Source: Solwaraspora sp. WMMA2056 (GTDB taxonomy: Bacteria; Actinomycetota; Actinomycetes; Mycobacteriales; Micromonosporaceae). Taken from it: a DNA stretch of 64,000 nucleotides. Position 1 is the stretch's first letter. Every line of letters begins with the position of its first letter. Made by a program: the position numbers and the translations under genes. Shown here in pieces: positions 6,614-15,850 of the stretch. Location: NCBI RefSeq assembly GCF_030345095.1, contig NZ_CP128360.1:1-64000 (forward strand). The letters are read 5' to 3'. The notes beneath the pieces are model-generated. The model was not told where the DNA came from. It was given only the letters and a program-made list of their open reading frames with translations, and did no database searches.

Positions 6614-9436
6614 TCAGCCGGCGGCGCTCCCGTCGCCGGTCGACCGGTCGGTCACCAGCCCGGACCGGTCGACGACCAGCCCGGAGCGGCCGGCCGCGAG
6701 CCCGGTCGGGTCGTCGCCGAACCAGCGGGCACCCGAGGTCAGGTCCGGATGCTCCACCGCCAGTGCCAGCGCCGCCGCCTCGACCAGGCTCATCCGACTG
6801 CCCTGCGCGTAGCCGGCGTCGAAGGCGGCATCGCCGATCACCGCCCGCACCCGGTCCTGCTCCTGCGCCCAGTAGCCGCCGAACATCCCGGCGCTGCTGC
6901 GCAATGCGGTACGGGTCGCCTGCGCGGCACCGAACAACCGGGCCGCCGTCGCCGGGTCCCCACCCTGCGCGCAGCGCACCGCCATCGCGTTCAACGTGTC
7001 GCAGGCCCGCCGGTGGAAGCCGTACCGCATCCGGGACCGCAGCGCGACCACCAGGTGGTCGTGGGCGGCGACCAGGTCCACCCGGGCCAGCGCCACGAGG
7101 CCCAGCAGCATGTCGACGGTCCGCCGGCCACGCTCGGCCGGCCGGGCGGCCTCGGCCGGCCGGGCGCCCGCCAGCACCTCGGCCGCCTCGTCCAGCGCCC
7201 CCCGCCGGCACAGCAGTTCCGCCAGACTGTAGACGGCGAACAACGCGTCACCGGCCACCCCGTTGGCCGCCGCCCAGTCGATGACGTCACGGCACACCCG
7301 CTCCGCCTCGTCGAACTGACCGAGGTCGATCAACGAGGCGCCCCGGCCGGCCAGCACCCGGGCCAGCAGGCCCGCGTCGCCGGCCTGCCGGGCCACGGCC
7401 TCGGCCCGGTGCGAGAACCGCAGCTCCTCGCCGAACTCACCGTCCGCGCCGGCATGCTGCGAATGCATGTGGTACGCGGCCGCCAGCTCCGCCTCGGGGA
7501 TCACCTCGCCGGTCTCGGCGATCCGCCCGTACAGCCGGAACAGCCACAGCCGCCCCTCCCGGGCCAGGCCGCGCTCCCGCCACCACTGGTCCAGCCCGCT
7601 GGCGAGCTGCAGACCACGCCGGGCGCTACCGCCGGTCGCGCTCCACCGCAGCGCCGCCCGCAACTCGTCGGCGAGCGGATCCAACGCGTACAGCGACAAC
7701 GTGACCGGCTGCCCGTCCGGGCCCAGATAGGCACGTTGCAGCGCGTGCAAGGCCCAGTCGACGTGCCGGTCCCGGGCCGACTGCTCCTCACCTGCCTCGA
7801 CCAGCCGCCGGGCGGCGTACGCCCGGATCGGGTCGAGCATCCGGTAGCTGGTGTCGCCGGCCGCCGGCTCGGCCTGGATCATCGACTTGTCGACCAGCAC
7901 CGCCAGCGGGCCGAGCGGGTCGTCGTCGAGCAGCCACTCCACCGTGGCCAGGTCGACCGGGCCGGCGAAGACGGACATCCAGCGCAGCAGCCGGGCGGCC
8001 CGGGGTGCCAACGTACGGTAGGACCAGGTGACCGTCGCCTGCAGGGTGCCGTGCCGCCGCCCGGCGGAGCGGTCCACCCCGGCCGGCTCCTCCCGGCCCG
8101 CGTCCAGCACCCCCAGTACGTCGTCGAGCCGATCCACCAGTTGCCCGACGGAGAGCACCCGCAGCCGGGCCGCCGCCAGCTCGATCGCCAACGGCAGCCC
8201 GTCCAGCCGGGACGCGACCCGGTGCAGCTGGCCCGACTCGGCCGGCGCCAACGGCCGGCCGCCCCGGGCGGCCACCGTGCGGTCGAGCAACAGCGCTACG
8301 GCGTCGCTGGGCCCGCCGGCCGGGCCGGGCTCCGCCGACAGCGGCGGAATCCGCCACACCACCTCACCCGGTACGCCCATCGGCTCCCGGCTGGTGGCCA
8401 GCACCCGGACCTGCCGACCGCCGGTGAGCAGCCGGGTGATCACCTCGGCGCAGGCCGCCGGTTGGGCGTCGCAGGTGTCGAGCACCAGCAACAACCGTCG
8501 GGCGGCGGCGTACTCGACGACCGTGTCCAGGATCGGCCGTCCCGGCTCTGGGCGCAGCCCGAACACGGCGGCGATGGCGAACGCGACCAGCCCGGGGTCG
8601 GTCACGGTGGCCACGTCGACGAACCAGACCCCGTCGGGGTAGCCGGCGGTGCCGGACGCGGTGTCGACGTCGCCGGATGCGGTGTCGGACGAGGTGTCGA
8701 CGGTGCCGGACGCGGCGGCGACCTCGACCGCGAGCCGCGTCTTGCCGGAACCGCCGGCACCGACCACGGTGACCAGCCGGTGCGCGGCGACGAGTCGTCG
8801 CAGCTCCCGGCGTTCGATCCGCCGGCCGACGAAGGAGCTGATCTGGTTCGGCAGGTTGTGACTGGCCGCGTCGGCGGTACGTGGCCGGGGGAACTGCCGC
8901 TCCAGACCAGGGGCGATCAGCTGGAACAGGCGTTCCCGGTCGTCGAAGCCACGAAGCCGGTGCAGGCCGAGGTCGAGCAACGAGACGTCGGCCGGCAACG
9001 GATCGGCGGCCCGGGCGGTCGCCGCCGAGCAGAGCACCTGCCCGCCGTGTGCCGCCGCCGCGATCCGGGCGGCCCGGTGCACCTCGGGACTGGTGTACTC
9101 GCCACCGACCGGTTCGGCGTACCCGGTGTGCAACCCCATCCGGACCCGTGGCACGGCATCCGGCGCGGACCAGTCGTGCGCGGCGAGCGCCCGCTGGGCC
9201 CGGCGGCAGGCGTCGAGAGCGGCGGCCGCATCAGCGAACGCCGCGAAGAACGAGTCGCCCTCGGTGAACAGCTCGGTGCCGTCACTGGCGGACAGCGTCC
9301 GCCGGACCAGCCGTCGGTGCTCGCGCAGCATCGGACGGTAGTCGCCGCCGAGCAGGCGGGCCAGCCTGGTAGAGCCTTCGATGTCGGTGAACATGAAGGT
9401 GACCAGGCCGCTCGGCAGTGCGGTCGATGCCGACAC
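6614..9436 (-). CDS. Adenylate/guanylate cyclase-domain regulator with STAND-type ATPase
   Basis: 940 residues. The N-terminal class III cyclase domain (about 10-175) contains VTFMFTDIEGSTRL and FTEGDSFFAAF. Then comes an NB-ARC-like P-loop ATPase with VGAGGSGKTRLAVE and LLVLDTCDAQPAA, a winged-helix region (TLAPRAARLLRWMSVFAG), and a C-terminal helical/TPR-like part. No LuxR-type HTH is visible at the end. Proteins of this design are thought to be signal-responsive switches in actinomycetes, but ligand and target are unknown. Two low-complexity stretches are repeated: TASGDVDTASGT after the P-loop, and RSGLVVDRSGLVTDRS at the C terminus. It runs towards the phospholipase gene. Confidence 0.85.
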   Translation of the reverse strand: MSASTALPSGLVTFMFTDIEGSTRLARLLGGDYRPMLREHRRLVRRTLSASDGTELFTEGDSFFAAFADAAAALDACRRAQRALAAHDWSAPDAVPRVRMGLHTGYAEPVGGEYTSPEVHRAARIAAAAHGGQVLCSAATARAADPLPADVSLLDLGLHRLRGFDDRERLFQLIAPGLERQFPRPRTADAASHNLPNQISSFVGRRIERRELRRLVAAHRLVTVVGAGGSGKTRLAVEVAAASGTVDTSSDTASGDVDTASGTAGYPDGVWFVDVATVTDPGLVAFAIAAVFGLRPEPGRPILDTVVEYAAARRLLLVLDTCDAQPAACAEVITRLLTGGRQVRVLATSREPMGVPGEVVWRIPPLSAEPGPAGGPSDAVALLLDRTVAARGGRPLAPAESGQLHRVASRLDGLPLAIELAAARLRVLSVGQLVDRLDDVLGVLDAGREEPAGVDRSAGRRHGTLQATVTWSYRTLAPRAARLLRWMSVFAGPVDLATVEWLLDDDPLGPLAVLVDKSMIQAEPAAGDTSYRMLDPIRAYAARRLVEAGEEQSARDRHVDWALHALQRAYLGPDGQPVTLSLYALDPLADELRAALRWSATGGSARRGLQLASGLDQWWRERGLAREGRLWLFRLYGRIAETGEVIPEAELAAAYHMHSQHAGADGEFGEELRFSHRAEAVARQAGDAGLLARVLAGRGASLIDLGQFDEAERVCRDVIDWAAANGVAGDALFAVYSLAELLCRRGALDEAAEVLAGARPAEAARPAERGRRTVDMLLGLVALARVDLVAAHDHLVVALRSRMRYGFHRRACDTLNAMAVRCAQGGDPATAARLFGAAQATRTALRSSAGMFGGYWAQEQDRVRAVIGDAAFDAGYAQGSRMSLVEAAALALAVEHPDLTSGARWFGDDPTGLAAGRSGLVVDRSGLVTDRSTGDGSAAG

Positions 9437-9565
9437 CGGTGGAACCTCCGCCCCGCTGGAAGTCGCAGTTCATCCTGCCGCAGGTCGGCAACCTGGCCAG
9501 TCACGAAGGAGGCGGGTAGCTGACCTGCGGCGTCGTCGGTGACGGTCAGCGGGGCGCGGTGGCGG

Positions 9566-9793
9566 TCAGCATCCGCACCCGCCGCCGCAGCACCCGCCAC
9601 CACCGGACGGTGGTGCGGTCGGCAGCGCTCCCACTGAGCCGCCGCCCCGGCCGGTGAGCGCGACGGTGGAGAGCAGTTTGACTGTGTCGGCGTGGCCCTG
9701 AGGGCAGGACGCCGGCTCGCCGGCCTCGGTCATCGGACGGTTGACCTCGAATGTGTCGCCGCAGGCGCGACAGCGGAACTCGTACCGGGGCAT
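9566..9793 (-). CDS. FmdB-family zinc ribbon protein
   Basis: 75 residues starting MPRYEFRCRACGDTFEV, the hallmark of FmdB-type zinc ribbons. Zinc ligands are CRAC and the CPQGH segment. The tail GGGGCCGGGCGC is typical of the actinobacterial members. The role is unknown, with regulation or assembly proposed. The start is set by this family N terminus; longer in-frame extensions are Gly/Ala-rich noise. It is divergent from the transglycosylase gene. Confidence 0.88.
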   Translation of the reverse strand: MPRYEFRCRACGDTFEVNRPMTEAGEPASCPQGHADTVKLLSTVALTGRGGGSVGALPTAPPSGGGGCCGGGCGC

Positions 9794-9851
9794 GTGGATA
9801 AGGGTACGGCGGGAACTGACGTCGTCGGCCGGATGGGTGATACTCGACGGC

Positions 9852-11132
9852 ATGGTCGAGGACGGGGCAGGTACGCCGACGGCACGGCTACGTCCGGCGG
9901 TGCCGGCACCGGCACCTGAGTCCACGTCGGCCGCACCGACGCCGACCCCGCCGGCGGAGCCGACGGCGGAGCCGCCCACGTCGGCGACGTCGCAGAGCCC
10001 GACGCCGGACCTGCCGACGCCGGACCTGCCGGAGCAGCGAACGCCGGCTGAGGCCGGGACGGATCAGCCTGAAACCGGGGCGGAGCCGGCCGGCCAGGCG
10101 GGGACCGGGGCGGAACCGACCAGCCAAGCGGGGACCGGGGCGGAACCGACCAGCCAAGCGGGGACCGAGCCGACTCCGGCCGGTCGACACCGACGCGACG
10201 ATCCGCCGTTCACCCGCCGGGTCGGTCGGCTGCACCCGGCACGGTTGCGGCCCATCGCCCGACCGGTCGCCCGCTCCGGCCGTCGCGCGGCCCGCGCGGT
10301 CGGTGCCTGGTGCCGCCGTCCGAGCGGGCGTCTGGCGCTACCCGGCGTGCTGCTGCTGGCACTGATCGCCGGCAGCGGTACGGCAGGCGCGGTGCTGGTG
10401 CCGGCCGCCGCTGGACTGCGGGAACCCGTCAGCACCCCTGGGCCGGTCGAGACGACCGCCGTCCCGGACGTACCCGCGCTCACCGACCCGGACCTGCTCG
10501 ATCCGACGACGCCGCCACTCGACGACCCGGGCGGGCCGGTGCCGCCGCTCGGGCCGACCCGCCCGGCGGCGGTCCTGACCGGTTGGGCGACTCAGACCAC
10601 CAGCCGGCTGGCCATCCCGGTGGTCGCGTTGGAGGCGTACGGCTACGCCGAACTGGTCCTGGCGACCACCACTCCCGGCTGCCGGCTGAGCTGGACCACC
10701 CTGGCCGCGATCGGGATGATCGAGTCGACCCACGGCACGGCCAACGGATCGAGGTTGGACACCGAAGGGCGGGCCGTACCACCGATCGTCGGGCTGCCGC
10801 TCGACGGGGCCGGCGGCCGGCAACGAATCGCCGACACCGACGACGGACGCCTCGACAATGACGTGGTCTACGACCGGGCGGTCGGTCCGATGCAGTTCAT
10901 CCCGACGACGTGGGCGGAATTCGGGGTGGACGCCGACAACGACGGGGTGGTCGATCCGCAGGATATCGACGACGCGAGCCTGGCCGCCGCTAACTACTTG
11001 TGCCGGAACGGACGCGATCTGTCCACACCTTCGGACTGGTGGAGTGCCATCCTGTCGTACAACAACGTCCAACCCTACGCCCAGTCGGTCTTCGACACGG
11101 CCAACGAGTACGGGGTACGGAGTCGCACTTAG
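9852..11132 (+). CDS. Membrane-anchored lytic murein transglycosylase
   Basis: 426 residues. A long Pro/Thr/Ala-rich cytoplasmic N terminus is followed by a single TM segment (LPGVLLLALIAGSGTAGAVLV, about 160-180), a Pro-rich linker, and a C-terminal SLT/MltB-like domain with AIGMIESTHG (catalytic Glu), GPMQFIPTTWAEFGVD, ADNDGVVDPQDIDDA and LSYNN. It should cleave the glycan strand of peptidoglycan outside the membrane. Start choice is uncertain: ATG 9852, or GTG 9837 in frame. The N-terminal part holds three 10-residue tandem repeats. Confidence 0.85.
   Translation: MVEDGAGTPTARLRPAVPAPAPESTSAAPTPTPPAEPTAEPPTSATSQSPTPDLPTPDLPEQRTPAEAGTDQPETGAEPAGQAGTGAEPTSQAGTGAEPTSQAGTEPTPAGRHRRDDPPFTRRVGRLHPARLRPIARPVARSGRRAARAVGAWCRRPSGRLALPGVLLLALIAGSGTAGAVLVPAAAGLREPVSTPGPVETTAVPDVPALTDPDLLDPTTPPLDDPGGPVPPLGPTRPAAVLTGWATQTTSRLAIPVVALEAYGYAELVLATTTPGCRLSWTTLAAIGMIESTHGTANGSRLDTEGRAVPPIVGLPLDGAGGRQRIADTDDGRLDNDVVYDRAVGPMQFIPTTWAEFGVDADNDGVVDPQDIDDASLAAANYLCRNGRDLSTPSDWWSAILSYNNVQPYAQSVFDTANEYGVRSRT
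10074..10163 (+). repeat. Three 30-bp in-frame tandem repeats
   Basis: Units at 10074-10103, 10104-10133 and 10134-10163 encode TGAEPAGQAG, TGAEPTSQAG and TGAEPTSQAG in the transglycosylase N terminus. Copies two and three are identical at the DNA level. Expansion or contraction would keep the frame, so length variation between strains is likely. Confidence 0.9.
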
Positions 11133-11204
11133 CGCAATCGGTCGGGCACAATTCTGCGCCTGCCACTTTCGCATCAGCCGCGTTGCCGGCAAGCTAGACG
11201 CGTG

Positions 11205-12221
11205 ATGGTGCGCGAGTGGGACCCCCGAACCGCGTCGTCCGCCGAGATCTCGTCTCTGCTGGACTGTCTCAACCAGGTTTTCCGGACCGATCTTCCGGGC
11301 GACCCGCTGTGGCGACCGCATTTCCTGCGGGAGTACCTGACCGAGACGATGCCGGGGGTCCGGCGGATCTGCTGGCTGGCGGAGCAGCCCGACGCTCGCG
11401 GCGGCACCGAGGTCGTCGGACACGTGAACGTACTGCTGCTCGGCGACATCGGTGTCCTGGAGATCCTGGTGCGTCCGGACGTGCGGCGGACCGGCCTGGG
11501 CCGGCAGTTGCTGTCGCTCGCGGTGCGTCGGGCGTACCACGAGGGTTTCAGCTCGGTCGGGGTCGAGGTGATCGGCGGCACCTGCGCGGTGGAGTTCTAC
11601 GAGTCGTTCGGTTTCGCCCGGCAGTTCCGGGAGATCCGCAGTGTCCTGCGGCTGGCCTCGGTGGACTGGGCGGCGATCGAGAAGATGGCCCAGGACACGG
11701 TCAGCGGCTACGAGGTGGAGTTCCACCCCGGTGGACCGCCGGACGATCTCGTCGAGGCGTACGCCCGGACCAAGGCCGAGCAGAGCGACCCCGCCGACGG
11801 TGACCTGGACCTGCGGCCCAGTTCGTACGAACCGGAACGGCTGCGGGAGAGTCTCGGCTGCCTGCACCGACGGGGCATGACGCCGTACATCGTGCTGGCC
11901 CGGCACCCGGCCAGCGGCGAGGTCGCCGGTCTGACCGAGGTGGTGGTGCCGGCGCAGCACCCGACCCGGGCCGACCAGTACGACACCATCGTCGCCCAGG
12001 CACACCAGGGACGCGGCATCGACCGGGCGATCAAGGCACGGATGCTGCTGGAGCTGCGTGCCGTCGAACCGGCGCTGGCCGAGGTGCAGACCTGGAACGC
12101 CGAGGGCGACGAGGAGATCGTCTCGATCAACACCGAGATCGGCTACCGGTCGGACCGGGACTGGTGGGACTACGGCGCGGACATCCCGATGTTGATGCAC
12201 CGCCTGGGCGTACGCAGCTGA
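11205..12221 (+). CDS. Double-domain GNAT N-acetyltransferase
   Basis: 338 residues made of two GNAT folds. The first has the acetyl-CoA loop VRPDVRRTGLGRQLL and GFSSVGVEVIG...VEFYESFGF. The second has IVAQAHQGRGIDRAIKARML and NTEIGYRSDRDWW. The arrangement recalls mycothiol synthase (MshD) and other actinobacterial double-GNAT enzymes, but the substrate cannot be read from sequence. The start is ATG 11205 (a GTG directly upstream is possible). It is convergent with hemB, 12 bases apart. Confidence 0.85.
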   Translation: MVREWDPRTASSAEISSLLDCLNQVFRTDLPGDPLWRPHFLREYLTETMPGVRRICWLAEQPDARGGTEVVGHVNVLLLGDIGVLEILVRPDVRRTGLGRQLLSLAVRRAYHEGFSSVGVEVIGGTCAVEFYESFGFARQFREIRSVLRLASVDWAAIEKMAQDTVSGYEVEFHPGGPPDDLVEAYARTKAEQSDPADGDLDLRPSSYEPERLRESLGCLHRRGMTPYIVLARHPASGEVAGLTEVVVPAQHPTRADQYDTIVAQAHQGRGIDRAIKARMLLELRAVEPALAEVQTWNAEGDEEIVSINTEIGYRSDRDWWDYGADIPMLMHRLGVRS

Positions 12222-12233
12222 GCCCAGGTCGGA

Positions 12234-13211
12234 TCAGCCGGCCAGGGCCTCGGCCGCCTCGACCGCCCAGTAGGTGAGGACGACCTGGGCGCCGGCCCGC
12301 CTGATCGACGTCAACGTCTCCATGATCACCCGGTCCCGGTCGACCCAGCCGTTGGCGGCAGCCGCCTCGACCATCGCGTACTCGCCGGAGACCTGGTAGG
12401 CGGCGACCGGGACGTGCACCCGCTGGCGGACCGCCGCGATCACGTCCAGGTAGGGCAGCGCCGGCTTGACCATCACCAGGTCCGCGCCTTCGGCGACGTC
12501 CAGCTCGACCTCCCGCAGCGACTCCCGCAGGTTCGCCGGATCCTGCTGGTAGGTACGTCGGTCGCCGACCAGGGCCGACTCCACCGCGTCACGGAACGGA
12601 CCGTAGAACGCCGAGGCGTACTTCGCCGCGTACGCCAGCAGGGCGGTGTCGGTGTGCCCGGCGGCGTCCAACGCTCGGCGGACCACGCCGACCTGCCCGT
12701 CCATCATTCCGGACGGGCCGAGCATGTCGGCGCCGGCTTCGGCCTGGGCGATCGCCAGCTGCCCGTACGCGGCGAGGGTGGCGTCGTTGTCGACGGTGCC
12801 GTCCGGGGCGAGCAGCCCACAGTGCCCGTGGTCGGTGAACTCGTCGAGGCACAGGTCGCTCATCACGACCGTGGCGTCGCCGACCTCGGCGACCACGTCA
12901 CGGATCGCCACGTTGAGCACGCCCGCCGGATCGGTGCCGGCGGAGCCGACGGCGTCGCGGCGGGCCGGCACCCCGAACAGCATGATCCCGCCGACGCCGG
13001 CGGCGACCGCCTCGGCGGCGGCCTTGCGCAGCGAGTCCCGGGAATGCTGCAGCACGCCGGGCAGCGAGGGAACCGGTCGCGGCTCGGCCAGCCCTTCCTT
13101 GACGAACATCGGCAGCACCAGCTCGGCCGGGGCCAGCCGGGTCTCCTCGACCAGCCGGCGTACCGCCGCGGTCCGGCGCAGCCGTCGGGGCCTGCTCTGC
13201 GGGTACGTCAT
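12234..13211 (-). CDS. hemB: Delta-aminolevulinic acid dehydratase (porphobilinogen synthase)
   Basis: 325 residues. It joins two 5-aminolevulinate molecules to porphobilinogen. The Schiff-base lysines lie in [19 protein letters not shown] and [13 protein letters not shown]. The zinc or metal segment is [14 protein letters not shown], with two Cys. It is the last gene of the rex-hemA-hemC-hemD-hemB operon; the gap to hemD is 34 bases. It begins at ATG 13211 and has the usual family length. Confidence 0.97.
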   Translation of the reverse strand: MTYPQSRPRRLRRTAAVRRLVEETRLAPAELVLPMFVKEGLAEPRPVPSLPGVLQHSRDSLRKAAAEAVAAGVGGIMLFGVPARRDAVGSAGTDPAGVLNVAIRDVVAEVGDATVVMSDLCLDEFTDHGHCGLLAPDGTVDNDATLAAYGQLAIAQAEAGADMLGPSGMMDGQVGVVRRALDAAGHTDTALLAYAAKYASAFYGPFRDAVESALVGDRRTYQQDPANLRESLREVELDVAEGADLVMVKPALPYLDVIAAVRQRVHVPVAAYQVSGEYAMVEAAAANGWVDRDRVIMETLTSIRRAGAQVVLTYWAVEAAEALAG

Positions 13212-13245
13212 CGACGCGCTCCCCTGGCTCGGCGGCGTCCGGTGC

Positions 13246-14826
13246 TCAGCGGAACCGCAGCGCGGTCGGACCCTGCACCTTGGAACCGCGCCGCTGCTTC
13301 GCCGGCATCGCCACCAGCTTCTCCCGCAGCTCCACCGCGTAACCGGCGAGCGCCTCGACCAGGTCCGGTACGGAGGCGTGCGGCGGCTGCACGTCGACCC
13401 GCAGGCCGAACTCGGTGGCGGTCTCGGCGGTCTTCGGGCCGATCACCGCGACCACCGTGCGGGCGTGCGGCTTGCCGGCGATACCGACCAGGTTGCGCAC
13501 GGTCGACGACGAGGTGAACAGGACCGCGTCGAAGCCACCGGACTTGATCGCGTCGCGGATCTCGGCCGGCGGCGGCGCCGCCCGCACCGTCCGGTACGCG
13601 GTAACGTCGTCGACCTCCCACCCGCGCTCGGTCAACCCGGCGGCGAGGGTCTCGGTGGCGATGTCGGCGCGCGGCAGCAGCACCCGGCCGACCGGGTCGA
13701 GGATCTCGTCGTGCGGCGAGAACTCCGCCAGCAGCCCTTCGGAGGACTGCTCACCGGCCGGCACCAGCTCAGGCTGGATGCCGAAGTCACGGACCGCGTC
13801 GGCGGTCGCCTCACCGATGCAGGCGATCTTGACGCCGCCGAAGTGGCGGGCGTCCAGCCCGTGCTCGGCGAACTTCTCCCACACCGCCCGTACGGCGTTG
13901 ACCGAGGTGAACACCACCCAGGCGTACCGGCCGTCGACCAGGCCCTTGACCGCGCGTTCCATCTGCGCCGGGGTACGGGGCGGCTCGACGGCGATCGTCG
14001 GCACCTCACACGGGATGGCACCGTACGCCCGCAGTTGGGCGCTCATCACCCCGGCCTGCTCCTTGGTCCGGGGAACGAGCACCTTCCAGCCGTACAGCGG
14101 CCGGTTCTCCCACCAGCTGAGCTTGTCCCGCTCGGTGACCCCGGCACCGAGGGTGAGCACCACCCGGCCGGTGAAGCCGAGCGCCGCCGCGACGAAGTTG
14201 TCCACGGTCGACGTGGTCGTGTACTGGGTCTCGCCGGTGCCGTCGCCGGTCACCGCGACCGACGTCGCGCCGTCGACGCCGGCGGCGAGCAGTCCGTCCC
14301 GTACGGCGGCCAGCTCACCGGCGTCCACGGCGACGGCCAACGAGCCCCGGCCGATCGCGGCGGCGAGCGCGTCGAAGTCCAGACCGGCCGTGTCGTCGAC
14401 GTCGGCCACTGTCCGTACCCCCGGCAGCGGGACCCCGGCGTAGCTGGCCACCCCTTCGGCCTGGCTGACCCCGGGCACCACCTCGAACGGCACCGCCGTG
14501 CGGGCGACCGCCTGCACCTCGGTCACCACGCCGTGGTGACCGAACGGGTCGCCGGCGACGAGCCGGACCGCCGCCTGCCCGGAGCGGGCGGCGGAGATCA
14601 GCACCTTGGCCACGTCGCCGGGGGCGCCCTCGGCCGGGCTGAGCTGGGCGTCGGCCTTGGCGTTGGCGCGGACCGCCGCGAGCAGGCTCTCCGGCACGGC
14701 ACGGTCGAACACCACCTGGTCGGCCTCGACCAGGGCGTCGTGCGCCCGGCGGGTCAACAGGCCCGGGTCGCCGGGGCCGGCCCCCACGAACGCGATGTGG
14801 CCTGCGAGCTTACGGGTGCGGGTCAT
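13246..14826 (-). CDS. hemD: Fused uroporphyrinogen-III C-methyltransferase / uroporphyrinogen-III synthase
   Basis: 526 residues. The N-terminal half is a SUMT/CobA-type methyltransferase ([32 protein letters not shown]). The C-terminal half is HemD ([41 protein letters not shown]). The fusion makes uroporphyrinogen III and can methylate it towards precorrin-2, feeding both haem and corrin/sirohaem routes. This CobA-HemD fusion is normal in actinomycetes. Several methyltransferase catalytic motifs look degenerate, so methyltransferase activity is uncertain. Its start overlaps the end of hemC by 17 bases. Confidence 0.93.
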   Translation of the reverse strand: MTRTRKLAGHIAFVGAGPGDPGLLTRRAHDALVEADQVVFDRAVPESLLAAVRANAKADAQLSPAEGAPGDVAKVLISAARSGQAAVRLVAGDPFGHHGVVTEVQAVARTAVPFEVVPGVSQAEGVASYAGVPLPGVRTVADVDDTAGLDFDALAAAIGRGSLAVAVDAGELAAVRDGLLAAGVDGATSVAVTGDGTGETQYTTTSTVDNFVAAALGFTGRVVLTLGAGVTERDKLSWWENRPLYGWKVLVPRTKEQAGVMSAQLRAYGAIPCEVPTIAVEPPRTPAQMERAVKGLVDGRYAWVVFTSVNAVRAVWEKFAEHGLDARHFGGVKIACIGEATADAVRDFGIQPELVPAGEQSSEGLLAEFSPHDEILDPVGRVLLPRADIATETLAAGLTERGWEVDDVTAYRTVRAAPPPAEIRDAIKSGGFDAVLFTSSSTVRNLVGIAGKPHARTVVAVIGPKTAETATEFGLRVDVQPPHASVPDLVEALAGYAVELREKLVAMPAKQRRGSKVQGPTALRFR

Positions 14827-15850
14827 TTATGCTCCCCATGTTCTGGGTCGTCGCGCCGGACCGATCGGGCGCTGAAGGTCGCTGGGTGACCACCCCGACC
14901 TGCGCGGCCCCGGTCGGGCCGCCGGGCGTGGTCCCCGGAAGGATCGTGTCGGCACCGGCGTCGAGCAGATCGGCGGCGAGTGCCTTACCGATCTCGGCGG
15001 CGGTGTCCGGGGGACCGGTACGCGACAGGCGGATCTCCCGGAGTCCGTCCGGGCTGATCACCGCCCCACGCAGATAGATCTCGTCGCCGTCATCCCCCTC
15101 GGCGACTTCGGCGTACGCCGCGACGGGTGCACTGCACCCGGCCTCCAGCGTCGCCAGCAACGACCGCTCCGCGTCGACCGCGGCCCGGGTCGGTGCATGG
15201 TCGAGCACACTGAGCAGCTCGACCAGGTCGGTGTCATCGGCCCGGCATTCCACGGCCAGCGCTCCCTGGGCGGGAGCGGGCAGCATCAGCATCGGGTCGA
15301 GGGTCTCGGTGATCTCGTCGAGGCGCCCCAGCCGGGCCAGCCCGGCCCGGGCCAGCACGACCGCGTCGAGATCTGCCTGCGGGCCACGGACCCGGCCGAT
15401 CCGGGTGTCGACGTTGCCCCGGATCGGGGTGACCGCCAGTTGGCGGCCGAGCGCGTTCAGCTGGGCGATGCGACGCAGCGCCCCGGTGCCGATGGTCGCG
15501 CCGGGTGACAGCTCGGCGAGCATCCGGCCGTCCCGGCTGAGCAGCGCGTCGCGGGGATCCTCGCGGGGCGGCACCGCCGCGATCAGCAGCCCGGCCGGGC
15601 CGGCGGTGGGCAGGTCCTTGTACGAGTGGACCGCGAAGTCGATCTCCCGCATGGCGAGGGCGTCGCGCAGCGCGGAGACGAAGACCCCGACACCGAGCGC
15701 GGCCACGGGTGCCGAGGACCGGTCGCCGGCCGTGACGATCTCCACCAGTTCGACGTCGCGGCCGGTGGCGGCGCGCAGCGCGGCGGCGACCCGGCCGGAC
15801 TGGGCCATGGCCAGCGCGCTGCCCCGGGTGCCCAGCCGCAGCGCGTTCAC
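14810..15850 (-). CDS. hemC: Porphobilinogen deaminase (hydroxymethylbilane synthase)
   Basis: 346 residues. It polymerises four porphobilinogens into hydroxymethylbilane on a dipyrromethane cofactor. It starts LRLGTRGSALAMAQSGRVA and has VHSYKDLPT and DPRDALLSR. The cofactor cysteine is in LEAGCSAPVAAYAE. The start overlaps the hemA stop in an ATGA (15847-15850). Confidence 0.97.
   Translation of the reverse strand: MNALRLGTRGSALAMAQSGRVAAALRAATGRDVELVEIVTAGDRSSAPVAALGVGVFVSALRDALAMREIDFAVHSYKDLPTAGPAGLLIAAVPPREDPRDALLSRDGRMLAELSPGATIGTGALRRIAQLNALGRQLAVTPIRGNVDTRIGRVRGPQADLDAVVLARAGLARLGRLDEITETLDPMLMLPAPAQGALAVECRADDTDLVELLSVLDHAPTRAAVDAERSLLATLEAGCSAPVAAYAEVAEGDDGDEIYLRGAVISPDGLREIRLSRTGPPDTAAEIGKALAADLLDAGADTILPGTTPGGPTGAAQVGVVTQRPSAPDRSGATTQNMGSINDPHP

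Noticed and set aside
6749-9523. A 924-codon open frame opposite the cyclase/STAND gene
   Set aside because: Long antisense frames are expected in such GC-rich DNA. Its product is Arg/Pro/Gly-rich with no domain, while the other strand has clear cyclase and P-loop motifs.
10338-12200. A 620-codon antisense frame over the transglycosylase and GNAT genes
   Set aside because: It crosses two well-supported genes and shows no recognisable motif.
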